From Pseudomonas sp. TH10 (GTDB taxonomy: Bacteria > Pseudomonadota > Gammaproteobacteria > Pseudomonadales > Pseudomonadaceae), in assembly GCF_016651255.1 (NCBI RefSeq), contig NZ_JAEKEG010000059.1, positions 1 to 41,213 on the forward strand: a stretch of 41,213 nucleotides of DNA, in the 5' to 3' direction. How positions within the stretch are numbered: position 1 is the first letter of the stretch; every line of letters begins with the position of its first letter. Position numbers and translations under genes: made by a program. Below, one piece after another: positions 8,445-17,894 of the stretch. The notes under the pieces were generated by a model, which saw nothing but the letters and a program-made list of their open reading frames with translations, ran no database searches and was not told where the DNA came from.

Positions 8445-8626
8445 AGAGGCCATCAGCTTCACCATTGAATTCAGCTTGGTACTCCTCCCGACCACTGGCC
8501 AATCCCCCAATTGACGATCAGTACAAAAAAGTCCAGTATGGAATTATAAGTACAAAAAAGGCCGTCCCCAGTTCCAGCTTTTTCTTCTGTCTTGCCAAAC
8601 CAACAACAACCCGCGAGAGAACGAAC

Positions 8627-9403
8627 ATGAAGAAACTCCCCCTCATCACCGGTCTGGCCCTGAGCCTGTTGGCAAGCGCCAGCGTGTTCGCCGCCGAGCA
8701 AACCCTGCGCATTGGCATCGAAGCCGCTTACCCACCCTTCGCCTCGAAAACCGACCAAGGTGAAATCGTCGGTTTCGACTACGACATCGGCAATGCCCTG
8801 TGTGCGCAGATGAAGGTCAAGTGCGTGTGGGTCGAAGGTGAGTTCGACGGTCTGATTCCGTCGCTGAAGGTGAAGAAAATCGACATGGCGCTGTCGTCGA
8901 TGACCATCAACGAAGACCGCAAGAAATCAGTGGATTTCACCCACAAGTACTACTTCACCTCGTCGCGTCTGGTAATGAAGGACGGCGCCACGGTCGATGA
9001 CCAGTACGCCAGCCTCAAGGGCAAGAACGTCGGCGTGCAGCGCGCGACCACCACCGATCGTTACGCCACCGAGGTGTTCGAGCCGAAGGGCATCAACGTC
9101 AAGCGCTACAGCAACAACGAAGAAATCTACATGGACCTGGCGGCGGGGCGTCTCGATGCGATCTTTGCCGACACCATTCCGCTGAATGACTTTCTGTCGA
9201 TGCCACGTGGCCAGGGTTATGCGTTTGTCGGGCCTGAGTTGAAGGATCCGAAGTACGTGGGCGAGGGCGCGGGGATTGCGGTGCGCAAGGGCAACACCGA
9301 ACTGGTCAGCGAGCTCAACAGCGCCATCGACGGCATTCGCGCCAATGGCGAATACCTGAAGATTTCCGAGAAGTACTTCAAGTCGGACATTTACGGCGAC
9401 TGA
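8627..9403 (+). CDS. Periplasmic polar/basic amino acid-binding protein (HisJ/ArgT family)
   Basis: The protein has 258 residues with a Sec signal peptide ([22 protein letters not shown], cleaved before AEQ). The SBP family 3 fold is clear from [79 protein letters not shown] and the C-terminal [12 protein letters not shown]. The similarity points to lysine/arginine/ornithine or histidine; the ligand cannot be fixed by eye. No permease or ATPase genes adjoin it, so it is an orphan binding protein that would have to share a transporter encoded elsewhere. The start ATG is preceded by gagagaacgaac. Confidence 0.9.
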   Translation: MKKLPLITGLALSLLASASVFAAEQTLRIGIEAAYPPFASKTDQGEIVGFDYDIGNALCAQMKVKCVWVEGEFDGLIPSLKVKKIDMALSSMTINEDRKKSVDFTHKYYFTSSRLVMKDGATVDDQYASLKGKNVGVQRATTTDRYATEVFEPKGINVKRYSNNEEIYMDLAAGRLDAIFADTIPLNDFLSMPRGQGYAFVGPELKDPKYVGEGAGIAVRKGNTELVSELNSAIDGIRANGEYLKISEKYFKSDIYGD

Positions 9404-9410
9404 GCAAAAG

Positions 9411-9789
9411 CATCGCCAGCAGGCTGGCTCCCACAGTTCTGAATGCGTCCCAGAGCGGGACAGCAGTCCGAGGCTCCCACAGAGCGCATTTCGCTGTGGG
9501 AGCCAGCAGGTTGGCTCTCACAGTTCTGAATGCATCCCAGAGCGGGACAGCAGTCCGAGGCTCTCACAGTTGAGCGCATTTCAATGTGGGAGCCAGCAGG
9601 TTGGCTCTCACAGTTCTGAATGCATCCCAGAGCGGGACAGCGGTCCGAGGCTCTCACAGTTGAGCGCATTTCAATGTGGGAGCCAGCAGGTTGGCTCTCA
9701 CAGTTCTGAATGCATCCCAGAGCGGAACAGCGGTCCGAGGCTCTCACAGTTGAGCGCATTTCAATGTGGGAGCCAGCCTGCTGGCGATT
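9411..9789. repeat. Tandem BIME array, four units of about 90 bp
   Basis: The landmark CAGTTCTGAATGC recurs at 9433, 9521, 9611 and 9701 (periods 88, 90 and 90 bases). Each unit also carries ATCCCAGAGCGGGACAGC, CCGAGGCTCTCACAG and GAGCGCATTTCAATGTGGGA. The array is bounded by palindromic REP ends (catcgccagcaggctggctc at 9411, ccagcctgctggcgatt to 9789). Units 2 to 4 differ at only a few bases, so the expansion looks recent. Translated frames through it are repeat artefacts. The rest of the 547-base gap (9790-9950) shows nothing else. Confidence 0.93.
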
Positions 9790-9950
9790 CGGTCGCAAGC
9801 ACATGCACATCTGTGTCAGTAGCCCACGTTAATCCCTTCTTAACCGCCCTGTCGTTTATTCCCCGACATCTATTCCATGCGCCCCGGGGCTCTCCAAGCC
9901 AGGGGCCAGCGTGTAGACTTCCGGTCAATCGAATTCAGAAGGGAAACGCA

Positions 9951-10460
9951 ATGAGCGAGGAAACGATGCGGTTGGGCCGTGAGCGGCGCTACCTGGTATT
10001 GCTGGGCATCATCTGCCTGGCGCTGATCGGCGGCGCGCTGTACATGCAAATCGTCCTGGGCGAGGCGCCTTGCCCGCTGTGCATCCTGCAACGTTACGCA
10101 TTGCTGCTGGTCGCGGTGTTTGCCTTCATTGGCGCGGCAATGAGCACCCGGCGCAGTATTACCATCCTTGAAACCCTGGTAGTGATCTGCGCGCTGGCCG
10201 GTGTGGCAGTGGCCGGGCATCACGTCTACACCCAGTTCTACCCGGCGGTCAGCTGCGGTATCGACGTACTGCAGCCGATTGTCGACGGGCTGCCGCTGGC
10301 GAAGGTCTTCCCGCTGGGGTTCCAGGTCGACGGCTTCTGTTCCACCCCGTATCCACCGATCCTCGGGCTGTCCCTGGCCCAGTGGGCGCTGGTGGCTTTC
10401 GTGCTGATCGTGGTACTGGTGCCGTTGCTGACGGTGCGTAACCGCAGGGCGCTGCGCTAA
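9951..10460 (+). CDS. dsbB: Disulfide bond formation protein DsbB
   Basis: DsbB is the inner-membrane quinone reductase that re-oxidises periplasmic DsbA. The 169 residues have four transmembrane helices. The first periplasmic cysteine pair CPLC is at 41-44, and a second periplasmic loop has Cys102 (AVSCGID) and Cys130 (DGFCSTP). Arginine 48 after CPLCILQR is the conserved quinone-interacting residue. ATG 9951 follows AGAAGGGA; an in-frame ATG at 9966 is possible. It lies ahead of the quinol oxidase operon but is separated from it by a terminator and about 780 bases. Confidence 0.94.
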   Translation: MSEETMRLGRERRYLVLLGIICLALIGGALYMQIVLGEAPCPLCILQRYALLLVAVFAFIGAAMSTRRSITILETLVVICALAGVAVAGHHVYTQFYPAVSCGIDVLQPIVDGLPLAKVFPLGFQVDGFCSTPYPPILGLSLAQWALVAFVLIVVLVPLLTVRNRRALR

Positions 10461-10489
10461 CCCGCTGCTGTTCCCAGGATTACCGAGAC

Positions 10490-10525
10490 GCCCCGGCCTT
10501 CGTTGAGCAGGCCGGGGCATTTTTT
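10490..10525 (+). terminator. Rho-independent terminator after dsbB
   Basis: GCCCCGGCCT (10490-10499) pairs with AGGCCGGGGC (10509-10518), followed by a T run (10520-10525). Confidence 0.93.
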
Positions 10526-11309
10526 GTGGGTAAAAAGCCTGTTTCAGCCCTGAAGTAAAAAGAGCGTGATGTGCGACAGTCGAGGGTGCGACAGGTGTGC
10601 GACATGTTGTCACAGCGCAAGTGTCGCAGGGCGTTTCAAAGTGGCTGATTGGCGCAGTTCTGCGCGACGAAATTGGCCCTGGTTTCAGGTGCGCGCCGTA
10701 CAACCGAAAAACCTCGAACAGGCAGTTTTAACAGGCCCTGGCGATTTGCCGGAGCCCTTGTCATATAGGGGCTACGGCGGGGTAGGCCGAGGCTGAAAAG
10801 CCTTCGGAGCTGTCTGAACTGAGGCGGATACACCTACATTTTTTGGTGTTTTTGTTGAGAATCGATTTCGATAACATGCGGAACTTTTGCAAAAATGGTG
10901 ATGGATTGTTGCTCGAATGGATAAAAATTATTTCGGGATAAGACATGGTGTATAGGGCGCTACCTATCTACAATCGCCCGCACTGAATTCCCGGCACTGT
11001 TCAGCCTTTATTAAGGAGCACTTTATTAAAGGGCTGCGCAGGAAGTCGGGTGTCGAGCAAGTCGAGAGGCTTACAAGACACCCAGGTGTCGGTGCCTTCC
11101 AACTTTCCGCACCAAATGGAATTGGTCTGTAACAAGGCCTTTGACCACGAATTCGAATAAGAACTTAACGCTGTCCCGGGATTTGTCGAGCGTCTGACGC
11201 GCGACGGGCGGCCCTTATTCAATCCAAAGAAAATGCCAACCCTTGGCAGGGTGAAGTGTTGGCGATCAAAACCCAACTGCATTGCGCAAGCTGCTTTAGA
11301 GGTCGTGAG
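10526..11309 (+). other. Long untranslated region before cyoA
   Basis: Nearly 800 bases with no convincing gene. It contains the GTGCGACA repeat cluster (separate entry) and, at about 10854-10875, gttgagaatcgatttcgata, which resembles a degenerate iron-box-like sequence (about half of the consensus positions). A TTAAGGAG at 11014 is followed by no sustained coding frame. A long regulated leader fits a terminal oxidase operon responsive to oxygen, iron and carbon source, but no site here is proven. Confidence 0.5.
10571..10628. promoter_or_regulatory. Cluster of GTGCGACA repeats upstream of cyoA
   Basis: Three direct copies of GTGCGACA begin at 10571, 10586 and 10597, and an inverted copy TGTCGCA lies at 10622-10628. 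Four copies of an 8-mer within 58 bases, ahead of an operon with a long leader, look like a multi-site operator. No regulator is identified. Confidence 0.4.
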
Positions 11310-12251
11310 ATGAGTAAAAACAGGTACCCCAGATTACTAGGCCTAGTGCCGCTGCTCGGCACGTTGTTGCTGGGAGGCTGCAACATGACCTTGCTCAATC
11401 CAACGGGCCAGGTCGGCCTGGAACAGCGCAACCTGATCATCACCGCGACCCTGCTGATGCTGTTGGTCGTTGTGCCGGTTATCGTCATGACCTTCCTGTT
11501 CGCCTGGAAATACCGCGCGTCGAACAAGAACGCCGTCTACACCCCGAAATGGTCGCACTCGACCAAAATCGAAGTGGCTGTGTGGACCATCCCGGTCCTG
11601 ATCATCATTGCCCTGGGTTACATCACTTACATCTCGACTCACGAACTGGACCCTTATCGTCCGATCGAGTCTGACGTCAAGCCAGTGACCATCGAAGTGG
11701 TCGCGCTCGACTGGAAGTGGCTGTTCATCTACCCGGAACAAGGCATTGCCACGGTCAACAAGATCGTGTTCCCGGCGCACACGCCAATCAACTTCAAGAT
11801 CACCTCTGACGCTGTGATGAACTCGTTCTTCATCCCGGGTCTGGGCGGCCAGATCTACGCGATGGCGGGCATGCAGACCAAACTGCACCTGATCGCTGAC
11901 CGCAACGCTGAAATGGACGGTATCTCCGCCAACTACAGCGGCGCGGGTTTCACCGGCATGAAGTTCAAAGCCATCTCAACGACTCAGGAAGATTTCGACG
12001 CCTGGGTAAGTGAAGTCAAGAAGTCACCTAAACAGCTTGATCAAGCTGAATACGCAGCCCTTGCCAAGCCAAGCCAGAACAACCCAGTCGAGCTCTACTC
12101 CTCGGTCACGCCGAACCAGTTCCAGATCATCGTCGACAAGTACGAAGGTATGAAGCCGGGCAAGCCACTGAAGCACGAGAAGAAAGAGAAAGAAGTGGCG
12201 GCCACGGAAATTGACTCGAGTTCGCATTCAGCTGCCGGGGCAGAGGAGTAA
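11310..12251 (+). CDS. cyoA: Cytochrome bo3 ubiquinol oxidase subunit II CyoA
   Basis: Subunit II of the quinol-oxidising haem-copper terminal oxidase. The 313 residues start with a lipoprotein signal ending LLLGGC (lipidated Cys24). Two transmembrane helices (about 45-70 and 90-110) follow, then a periplasmic cupredoxin domain (ALDWKWLFIYPEQGIATVN, DAVMNSFFIPGLGGQIYAM). The copper-A ligands of cytochrome c oxidases are absent, as expected for a quinol oxidase. A charged tail ends the protein. ATG 11310 with GAGG eight bases upstream is preferred over frames extending further up. cyoB starts four bases after the stop. Confidence 0.96.
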   Translation: MSKNRYPRLLGLVPLLGTLLLGGCNMTLLNPTGQVGLEQRNLIITATLLMLLVVVPVIVMTFLFAWKYRASNKNAVYTPKWSHSTKIEVAVWTIPVLIIIALGYITYISTHELDPYRPIESDVKPVTIEVVALDWKWLFIYPEQGIATVNKIVFPAHTPINFKITSDAVMNSFFIPGLGGQIYAMAGMQTKLHLIADRNAEMDGISANYSGAGFTGMKFKAISTTQEDFDAWVSEVKKSPKQLDQAEYAALAKPSQNNPVELYSSVTPNQFQIIVDKYEGMKPGKPLKHEKKEKEVAATEIDSSSHSAAGAEE

Positions 12252-12254
12252 ACG

Positions 12255-14285
12255 ATGTTTGGTAAATTAAGTTGGGAAGCAGTCCCATTCCACGAACCGA
12301 TCGTGATGATTACCATCGCCATGATCGCGCTCGGTGGTCTGGCGCTGTTCGCTGCAATCACCTACTTCAAGAAGTGGACCTACTTGTGGACTGAGTGGTT
12401 GACCTCGGTTGACCACAAGAAAATCGGCGTGATGTACATCATCGTCGCCATGGTCATGCTGCTGCGCGGCTTTGCTGACGCCATCATGATGCGTACCCAG
12501 TTGGCCATGGCCACCGAGGGTTCGCCTGGCTACCTGCCGCCTGAACACTATGACCAGATCTTCACCGCTCACGGTGTGATCATGATCATCTTCATGGCGA
12601 TGCCATTCTTCACCGGCCTGATGAACCTTGCAGTGCCGCTGCAGATCGGCGCACGTGACGTTGCCTTCCCGTTCCTGAACTCCCTGAGCTTCTGGCTGCT
12701 GGTATCGGGCGTCGTACTGATCAACCTGTCCCTGGGCGTCGGCGAATTCGCCAAGACCGGCTGGGTTGCCTATCCACCGCTGTCGGGCTTGCAATACAGT
12801 CCTGGCGTGGGCATGGACTACTACATCTGGGCGCTACAGCTGTCCGGGTTAGGTACGACGCTAACGGGGGTTAACTTCCTCGCGACCGTGCTGAAAATGC
12901 GTACCCCTGGCATGAAACTGATGGACATGCCGATCTTCACCTGGACCTGCACCTGGGCCAACGTTCTGATCGTGGCTTCGTTCCCGATCCTGACCGCTAC
13001 CCTGGCACTGCTGACCCTTGACCGTTACATGGATTTCCACATTTTCACCAATGAACTTGGTGGCAATCCAATGATGTACGTCAACCTGTTCTGGGCGTGG
13101 GGCCACCCTGAGGTATACATCCTGATCCTGCCGGCATTCGGCATTTTCTCGGAAGTCATCTCGGCCTTCACCGGCAAGAAACTGTTCGGCCACCACTCGA
13201 TGATCTACGCCTCGGGCGCGATCTCGGTACTGGGCTTCATGGTTTGGCTGCACCACTTCTTCACCATGGGTTCGGGTGCAAGCGTCAACGCCTTCTTCGG
13301 TCTGGCGACGATGCTGATTTCCATCCCGACGGGTGTGAAGCTATTCAACTGGCTGTTCACCATCTACCAGGGCCGTCTGCGCTTCACCAGCCAGGTGCTG
13401 TGGACTCTGGGCTTCATGGTGACCTTCGCCATCGGCGGCATGACCGGCGTACTGCTGGCCATCCCGGGTGCTGACTTCGTTCTGCACAACAGCCTGTTCG
13501 TGATCGCGCACTTCCACAACGTGATCATCGGCGGTGCGGTATTCGGTTACATCGCCGGTTTCGCCTTCTACTTCCCGAAAGCGTTCGGCTTCAAGCTGCA
13601 CGAAGGCTGGGGTAAAGCAGCGTTCTGGTTCTGGATCTCGGGCTTCTTCGTCGCGTTCATGCCGCTCTACGTACTGGGCTTCATGGGCATGACCCGTCGC
13701 CTGAACGCCACCACCAACCCTGAGTGGGTGCCGTACCTGTACGTCGCCATGTTCGGTGCGGTGATGATCGCTGTCGGCATCGCCTGCCAGCTGATCCAGT
13801 TGTACGTCAGTGTGCGTGACCGCAACAAGCCAGAGAACGTTTGCGATCACGGTGACCCGTGGAATGCACACACCCTGGAATGGTCGACCTCGTCGCCACC
13901 GCCGTTCTACAACTTCGCTGTGCTGCCAAAAGCTGACTGCATCGACCCGTTCACCGAAGCCAAGGAAAACGGTACTGCGTACCAGCAACCGGCCAAGTAC
14001 GAGCCGATCCACATGCCGAACAACACTGCCACTGGCGTAGTGATGGGCGCGCTGTTGACCGTCTTCGGTTTCGCCATGATCTGGCACATCTGGTGGCTGG
14101 CCATCGCGAGCCTGGTAGGCACTGTCGTCTACTTCGTGATCCACGCTGCACGTGATGACCAAGGCTATATGGTTCCGGTTGAAACGATCGAACGTATCGA
14201 AGCCGAGCAGCACAAGCGTCTGGTCGCGGCAGGGAAAATCCCGGCCAACGCCACCCGTGTTGAAACCTCGTTGGAACAGGCTTAA
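12255..14285 (+). CDS. cyoB: Cytochrome bo3 ubiquinol oxidase subunit I CyoB
   Basis: The catalytic subunit binds low-spin haem b, haem o3 and CuB, reduces O2 to water and pumps protons. It has 676 residues, about 15 transmembrane helices, and the full set of ligands. These are TAHGVIM (haem b His), [17 protein letters not shown] (CuB His and cross-linked Tyr), LHHFFTMG (two CuB His) and [12 protein letters not shown] (haem o3 and haem b His). The proton channel segment [12 protein letters not shown] is also present. It is the second gene of cyoABCDE, with three-base intergenic gaps on each side. The frame is intact. Confidence 0.98.
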   Translation: MFGKLSWEAVPFHEPIVMITIAMIALGGLALFAAITYFKKWTYLWTEWLTSVDHKKIGVMYIIVAMVMLLRGFADAIMMRTQLAMATEGSPGYLPPEHYDQIFTAHGVIMIIFMAMPFFTGLMNLAVPLQIGARDVAFPFLNSLSFWLLVSGVVLINLSLGVGEFAKTGWVAYPPLSGLQYSPGVGMDYYIWALQLSGLGTTLTGVNFLATVLKMRTPGMKLMDMPIFTWTCTWANVLIVASFPILTATLALLTLDRYMDFHIFTNELGGNPMMYVNLFWAWGHPEVYILILPAFGIFSEVISAFTGKKLFGHHSMIYASGAISVLGFMVWLHHFFTMGSGASVNAFFGLATMLISIPTGVKLFNWLFTIYQGRLRFTSQVLWTLGFMVTFAIGGMTGVLLAIPGADFVLHNSLFVIAHFHNVIIGGAVFGYIAGFAFYFPKAFGFKLHEGWGKAAFWFWISGFFVAFMPLYVLGFMGMTRRLNATTNPEWVPYLYVAMFGAVMIAVGIACQLIQLYVSVRDRNKPENVCDHGDPWNAHTLEWSTSSPPPFYNFAVLPKADCIDPFTEAKENGTAYQQPAKYEPIHMPNNTATGVVMGALLTVFGFAMIWHIWWLAIASLVGTVVYFVIHAARDDQGYMVPVETIERIEAEQHKRLVAAGKIPANATRVETSLEQA

Positions 14286-14288
14286 ACC

Positions 14289-14912
14289 ATGTCGAATTTA
14301 GTGACCAATGCTGGACACGCCCATGGTGAACATGGGCACGATGACCATCACCACGATTCGGGCGAGATGACCGTATACGGTTTCTGGCTCTACCTGATGA
14401 CCGACTGCATTCTGTTTGCGTCGATCTTCGCGGTATACGCGGTACTGGTAAACAACGTCGCCGGTGGCCCTGCGGGCCACGACATCTTCGAACTGCCATA
14501 CGTGCTGGGCGAAACCGCTCTGCTGTTGTTCAGTTCGATCACCTACGGCTTCGCCATGCTGGCGTTGTACAAAGGCAAGAAGCAGCAGGTTCTGGGCTGG
14601 TTGTTCATGACCTTCCTGCTGGGCGCAGGCTTTATCGCCATGGAGATCAACGAGTTCCACCTGCTGATCTCCGAGGGCTTCGGTCCTAGCCGTTCGGGCT
14701 TCCTGTCCGCGTTCTTCACCCTGGTCGGTACCCACGGTCTGCACGTATCTGCGGGTCTGATCTGGATGGGCATCATGATGTACCAGGTCAACAAGCACGG
14801 CCTGACGACGACCAACAAGACCCGTCTGAGCTGCCTGAGCCTGTTCTGGCACTTCCTGGACGTGGTGTGGATCTGCGTATTCACCGTTGTTTACCTGATG
14901 GGGACCCTGTAA
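14289..14912 (+). CDS. cyoC: Cytochrome bo3 ubiquinol oxidase subunit III CyoC
   Basis: The 207-residue subunit III of the bo3 oxidase has five transmembrane helices and stabilises the complex. A His/Asp-rich N-terminus ([22 protein letters not shown]) precedes the first helix. Family signatures are [28 protein letters not shown] and [14 protein letters not shown]. The stop TAA shares its last base with the cyoD start ATG. Confidence 0.97.
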   Translation: MSNLVTNAGHAHGEHGHDDHHHDSGEMTVYGFWLYLMTDCILFASIFAVYAVLVNNVAGGPAGHDIFELPYVLGETALLLFSSITYGFAMLALYKGKKQQVLGWLFMTFLLGAGFIAMEINEFHLLISEGFGPSRSGFLSAFFTLVGTHGLHVSAGLIWMGIMMYQVNKHGLTTTNKTRLSCLSLFWHFLDVVWICVFTVVYLMGTL

Positions 14913-15247
14913 TGGCTAACGCACACTCCCATGACAGCCACGACGCCAGCCACGGCAGCGTCAAGTCCTACGCGATCGGCTTCATCCTTTCGGTGATCCT
15001 GACCGCTATTCCGTTTGCACTGGTGATGTACCCGTCGTTGCCGAAATCGATCACGCTGATGATCGTTCTGGCTTTCGCCGTGATCCAGGTGGTTGTCCAC
15101 CTGGTGTACTTCCTGCACCTGGACCGCTCGGCCGCCCAGCGTAACAACGTCATTGCGTTTGTTTTCGCCGCGATCGTTATTGTCCTGCTGGTTGGCCTGT
15201 CGCTGTGGATCATGTTCAGCATCCACACGTACATGATGGCGAAGTGA
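14912..15247 (+). CDS. cyoD: Cytochrome bo3 ubiquinol oxidase subunit IV CyoD
   Basis: The 111-residue subunit IV has three transmembrane helices and helps CuB site assembly. It starts [20 protein letters not shown], and [13 protein letters not shown] is typical of CyoD. The ATG at 14912 overlaps the cyoC stop by one base, which decides the start over upstream in-frame codons. Confidence 0.96.
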   Translation: MANAHSHDSHDASHGSVKSYAIGFILSVILTAIPFALVMYPSLPKSITLMIVLAFAVIQVVVHLVYFLHLDRSAAQRNNVIAFVFAAIVIVLLVGLSLWIMFSIHTYMMAK

Positions 15248-15257
15248 GGTAGACCCG

Positions 15258-16145
15258 ATGTCGCTCAAGCACTTTATCCAAATCACCAAACCGGGGATCA
15301 TTTTCGGTAACGTGCTTTCTGTGGCAGGCGGGTTCTTCCTGGCCTCGAAAGGGCATGTCGATCTGGCGGTGTTTCTGGCAGCCATGATCGGCACGTCCCT
15401 GGTTGTCGCCTCCGGTTGCGTGTTCAACAACTGCATCGACCGCGACATCGACCTGAAGATGGAACGCACTAAAAACCGCGTGCTGGTGCAGGGCTTGATC
15501 TCCCTGAAACTGGCCCTGGTTTACGCGACCATCCTTGGTGTTCTCGGCGTTGCGTTGTTGTACAAGGTGGCCAACCCGTTGGCTGCCCTGTTCGCGGTAA
15601 TCGGCTTTGTTATCTACGTCGGCTTCTACAGCCTGTACCTCAAGCGCAAGTCGGTTCACGGCACGCTGGTGGGCAGTCTGTCCGGCGCCATGCCGCCAGT
15701 GATCGGTTACGTGGCTGTAACCAATAGCTTCGACATGGCCGCGCTGACGTTGCTGGTGATGTTCAGCCTGTGGCAGATGCCGCATTCCTACGCCATCGCG
15801 ATCTTCCGCTTCAACGATTATCTGGCCGCATCGATTCCGGTGCTGCCAGTGAAGCGCGGGATTCAAGTGGCCAAGAAGCACATTCTGCTCTACATCCTGG
15901 CGTTCCTCGTGGCGACCTTGATGCTGACCTTCAGCGGCTACGCCGGCATGAGCTACCTCGCTGTAGCAGCGGCCATGGGCATGTACTGGTTGTACATGGC
16001 CTGGACCGGCTACAAAGCGGTGGATGACACCGTCTGGGCACGTAAGCTGTTCGTGTTCTCGATCTTCACCATCACCGCGTTGAGCGTCATGATGTCCCTG
16101 GACTTCAAGGTGCCGGCGGAGTTGCTGCTGACGTACGCGCCGTAA
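15258..16145 (+). CDS. cyoE: Protohaem IX farnesyltransferase (haem O synthase) CyoE
   Basis: An integral-membrane UbiA-family prenyltransferase that farnesylates haem b to haem O, the cofactor of CyoB. The 295 residues have the first Asp-rich motif [18 protein letters not shown] near 56-73, [13 protein letters not shown], and about eight helices. It is the last gene of the cyo operon; a strong terminator follows 19 bases later. Confidence 0.97.
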   Translation: MSLKHFIQITKPGIIFGNVLSVAGGFFLASKGHVDLAVFLAAMIGTSLVVASGCVFNNCIDRDIDLKMERTKNRVLVQGLISLKLALVYATILGVLGVALLYKVANPLAALFAVIGFVIYVGFYSLYLKRKSVHGTLVGSLSGAMPPVIGYVAVTNSFDMAALTLLVMFSLWQMPHSYAIAIFRFNDYLAASIPVLPVKRGIQVAKKHILLYILAFLVATLMLTFSGYAGMSYLAVAAAMGMYWLYMAWTGYKAVDDTVWARKLFVFSIFTITALSVMMSLDFKVPAELLLTYAP

Positions 16146-16164
16146 GGCACAAAGGCTTGAAGAA

Positions 16165-16199
16165 AAACCCCGCACATCGAGAGATGTGCGGGGTTTTTT
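16165..16199 (+). terminator. Rho-independent terminator of cyoABCDE
   Basis: AACCCCGCACATC (16166-16178) pairs over 13 bases with GATGTGCGGGGTT (16183-16195) around a GAGA tetraloop, followed by T residues. Confidence 0.97.
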
Positions 16200-16248
16200 A
16201 TGGGCGACAGTTCATGCGCTGCCACCAATGTTTACAACGCCGAACCCC

Positions 16249-16346
16249 TGTAGGAGCTGCCGTAGGCTGCGATCTTTGATTTTGATCTTTGGCAGGAACA
16301 GACATTGCTGAAGATCAAAAGATCGCAGCCTGCGGCAGCTCCTACA
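16249..16346. repeat. Inverted REP pair
   Basis: CTGTAGGAGCTGCCGTAGGC onward (16249-16289) and its mirror ending GCGGCAGCTCCTACAG (16311-16346) form a BIME of the taggagctgccgaaggctgcgatc family just after the cyo terminator. The remaining stretch to 16700 (about 350 bases) has no credible gene, only a spurious low-complexity minus-strand frame. Confidence 0.92.
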
Positions 16347-16700
16347 GAGACCTCATGCTCGACGCTGATATTTTTGAGGATGAGCCTGTGGGTACTGCGT
16401 TAAACACTCTTAGCGATCCGCTGGCAGTGGAGCACGACGGTTTGATGACCTGTACCGGTATTTGATGCGTGTTACGAGAACTCAAAAAAAGGTGCACGGT
16501 GGTGGCAGACGTTGACCGGCTATGGTGTTTTTCGCTCATGGCGCATGTTAATGAGTACGTAGGAAGTCTCTGAAGGAGTGTTCTGAAAATCTGCAAAGCA
16601 GTGTTCGCATGGTTGTGAGCGCTCAACTTCTGTCGTTAGATTTCCTTGTCGGGTGGTTTTTAAGAGCCCTGAAGTCAACTGTCGTTAGAGGGCTGTTAGC

Positions 16701-17848
16701 GTGAATGCATCAAAAAAATACCTGACCGATGCGGCGGTCCACCAGGCTCTGTTACTGGTCGATCTCACCGAAAAAAGCGCTCCCGAGCATGCCGTCCGAC
16801 TATTGCTCAATGAAATCCTTCAGCGCCTGGCTGCAAGCGGCTGGCCCCAGGCTCAACTACAGACAGGCCCACGCGTGGTGTCTGCCGAGGAAAACTACGG
16901 GTTGCTCGGCTATGACCCCGCTGAAATCACATTGGGCAGCGAACATACCCGTTGGGTCGATGAGCACTCTCTGTTGCGTACGCAAACCACCAGTCAGATT
17001 CCTTCTGCGCTGCAGCGTGCGGCTCGTAGTCGGCAGCCGGGGAGACGATATTGCTGGCCGCGCCCGGTATCACCTTTCGCCGAGACAGTCGTGACCGCTG
17101 GCATTGCGCGGAGCCGCATCAGATGGATATCTGGGTCCTCGGTGATCCGCAGCTGTCGACGCACGAGCATTTGCTGCGCCTGGTCGGCGATATTCTTCAG
17201 GCCGCCGTGCCTGAAAAACCATGGGTCTACAGCGACAGCCCGCATCACTACACCGAAGGTGGAATCGAAGTGAATGTGATAAATGACGGCGCTCCCGTCG
17301 AGGTCCTGGAGTGCGGTCGTATTGCACAATCGTTGTTGGAACGGTTGCAGATAGATCCATCGCGTCATGGTGGGTTGGCGCTCGGGATGGGGCTGGATCG
17401 GCTGACGATGCTGCGCAAAGGCATTCCGGATATTCGCTTGCTGCGGGATCAGAATGTACGGGTGCAGGCGCAGATGCACGATTTGAATCCATGGCGTGCG
17501 GTTTCGCGTTTGCCGTCGATTGCTCGTGATATTTCGCTGGCGGTCACACCGGGGTTGAGCGAAGAAGTGTTGACCGAAAAAATGTTACTCGCGGCCGGTG
17601 ACTGCGCCGAATGGATTGAGGAAATGCAGGTCAAGGGACGTTGGGGATTCGCTGACTTGCCTGTGCAGGCCGTCGAGCGTCTCGGGCTGTTGCCGGGCCA
17701 GGAGAATGTACTGCTCCGGGTGGTGCTTCGAGATTGTTCGCGATCGATCACGACGGCTGAGGCGAATGCCTTGTACGCGGATATCCAGTGCGCGTTGCAC
17801 GAAGGCGCACCCGGGGCGGGGTACAAGATGGATGTTTCGAAGGTTTGA
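16701..17848 (+). CDS. Single-chain PheS-like class II aminoacyl-tRNA-synthetase-related ligase (SrmL type; one-base frame break)
   Basis: The protein combines a class II synthetase core resembling phenylalanyl-tRNA synthetase alpha with a C-terminal anticodon-binding-like FDX-ACB domain normally found on the beta chain. Core signatures are EPHQMDIWVLGDP, EVLECGRIAQSLLE and the motif-3-like GLALGMGLDRLTMLRKGIPDIRLLRDQ. The FDX-ACB part starts SRLPSIARDISLAV. The first 115 residues lie in one frame and the rest in another. Adding one G to the run at 17039-17042 joins them (QPGETILLAAPGITFRRD), giving 382 residues. This layout matches what is called the PheS-related ligase SrmL in Pseudomonas, whose substrate is not known. 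GTG start; GAGGG lies nine bases upstream. It ends 46 bases from a MocR gene on the other strand. Confidence 0.78.
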
Positions 17849-17894
17849 TGCCGAGTAGGCAAACCGAACCCCCGTAGGGGAGGGTGGTGGTCGG

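Noticed and set aside
9411-9789. CRISPR array
   Set aside because: Units are 88-90 bp and nearly identical throughout, with no variable spacers; they contain REP palindromes and no cas genes are present.
9391-9810. Open frames on both strands through the tandem repeat array
   Set aside because: The repeated peptide pattern simply reflects the 90-bp unit; no start signal or coding bias.
10854-10875. Possible Fur box upstream of cyoA
   Set aside because: Only about half of the 19 consensus positions match; too weak to list as a site.
16342-16626. 94-codon minus-strand frame between cyoE and the PheS-like gene
   Set aside because: Low-complexity Ser/Thr-rich translation, overlaps a REP and has no ribosome site.
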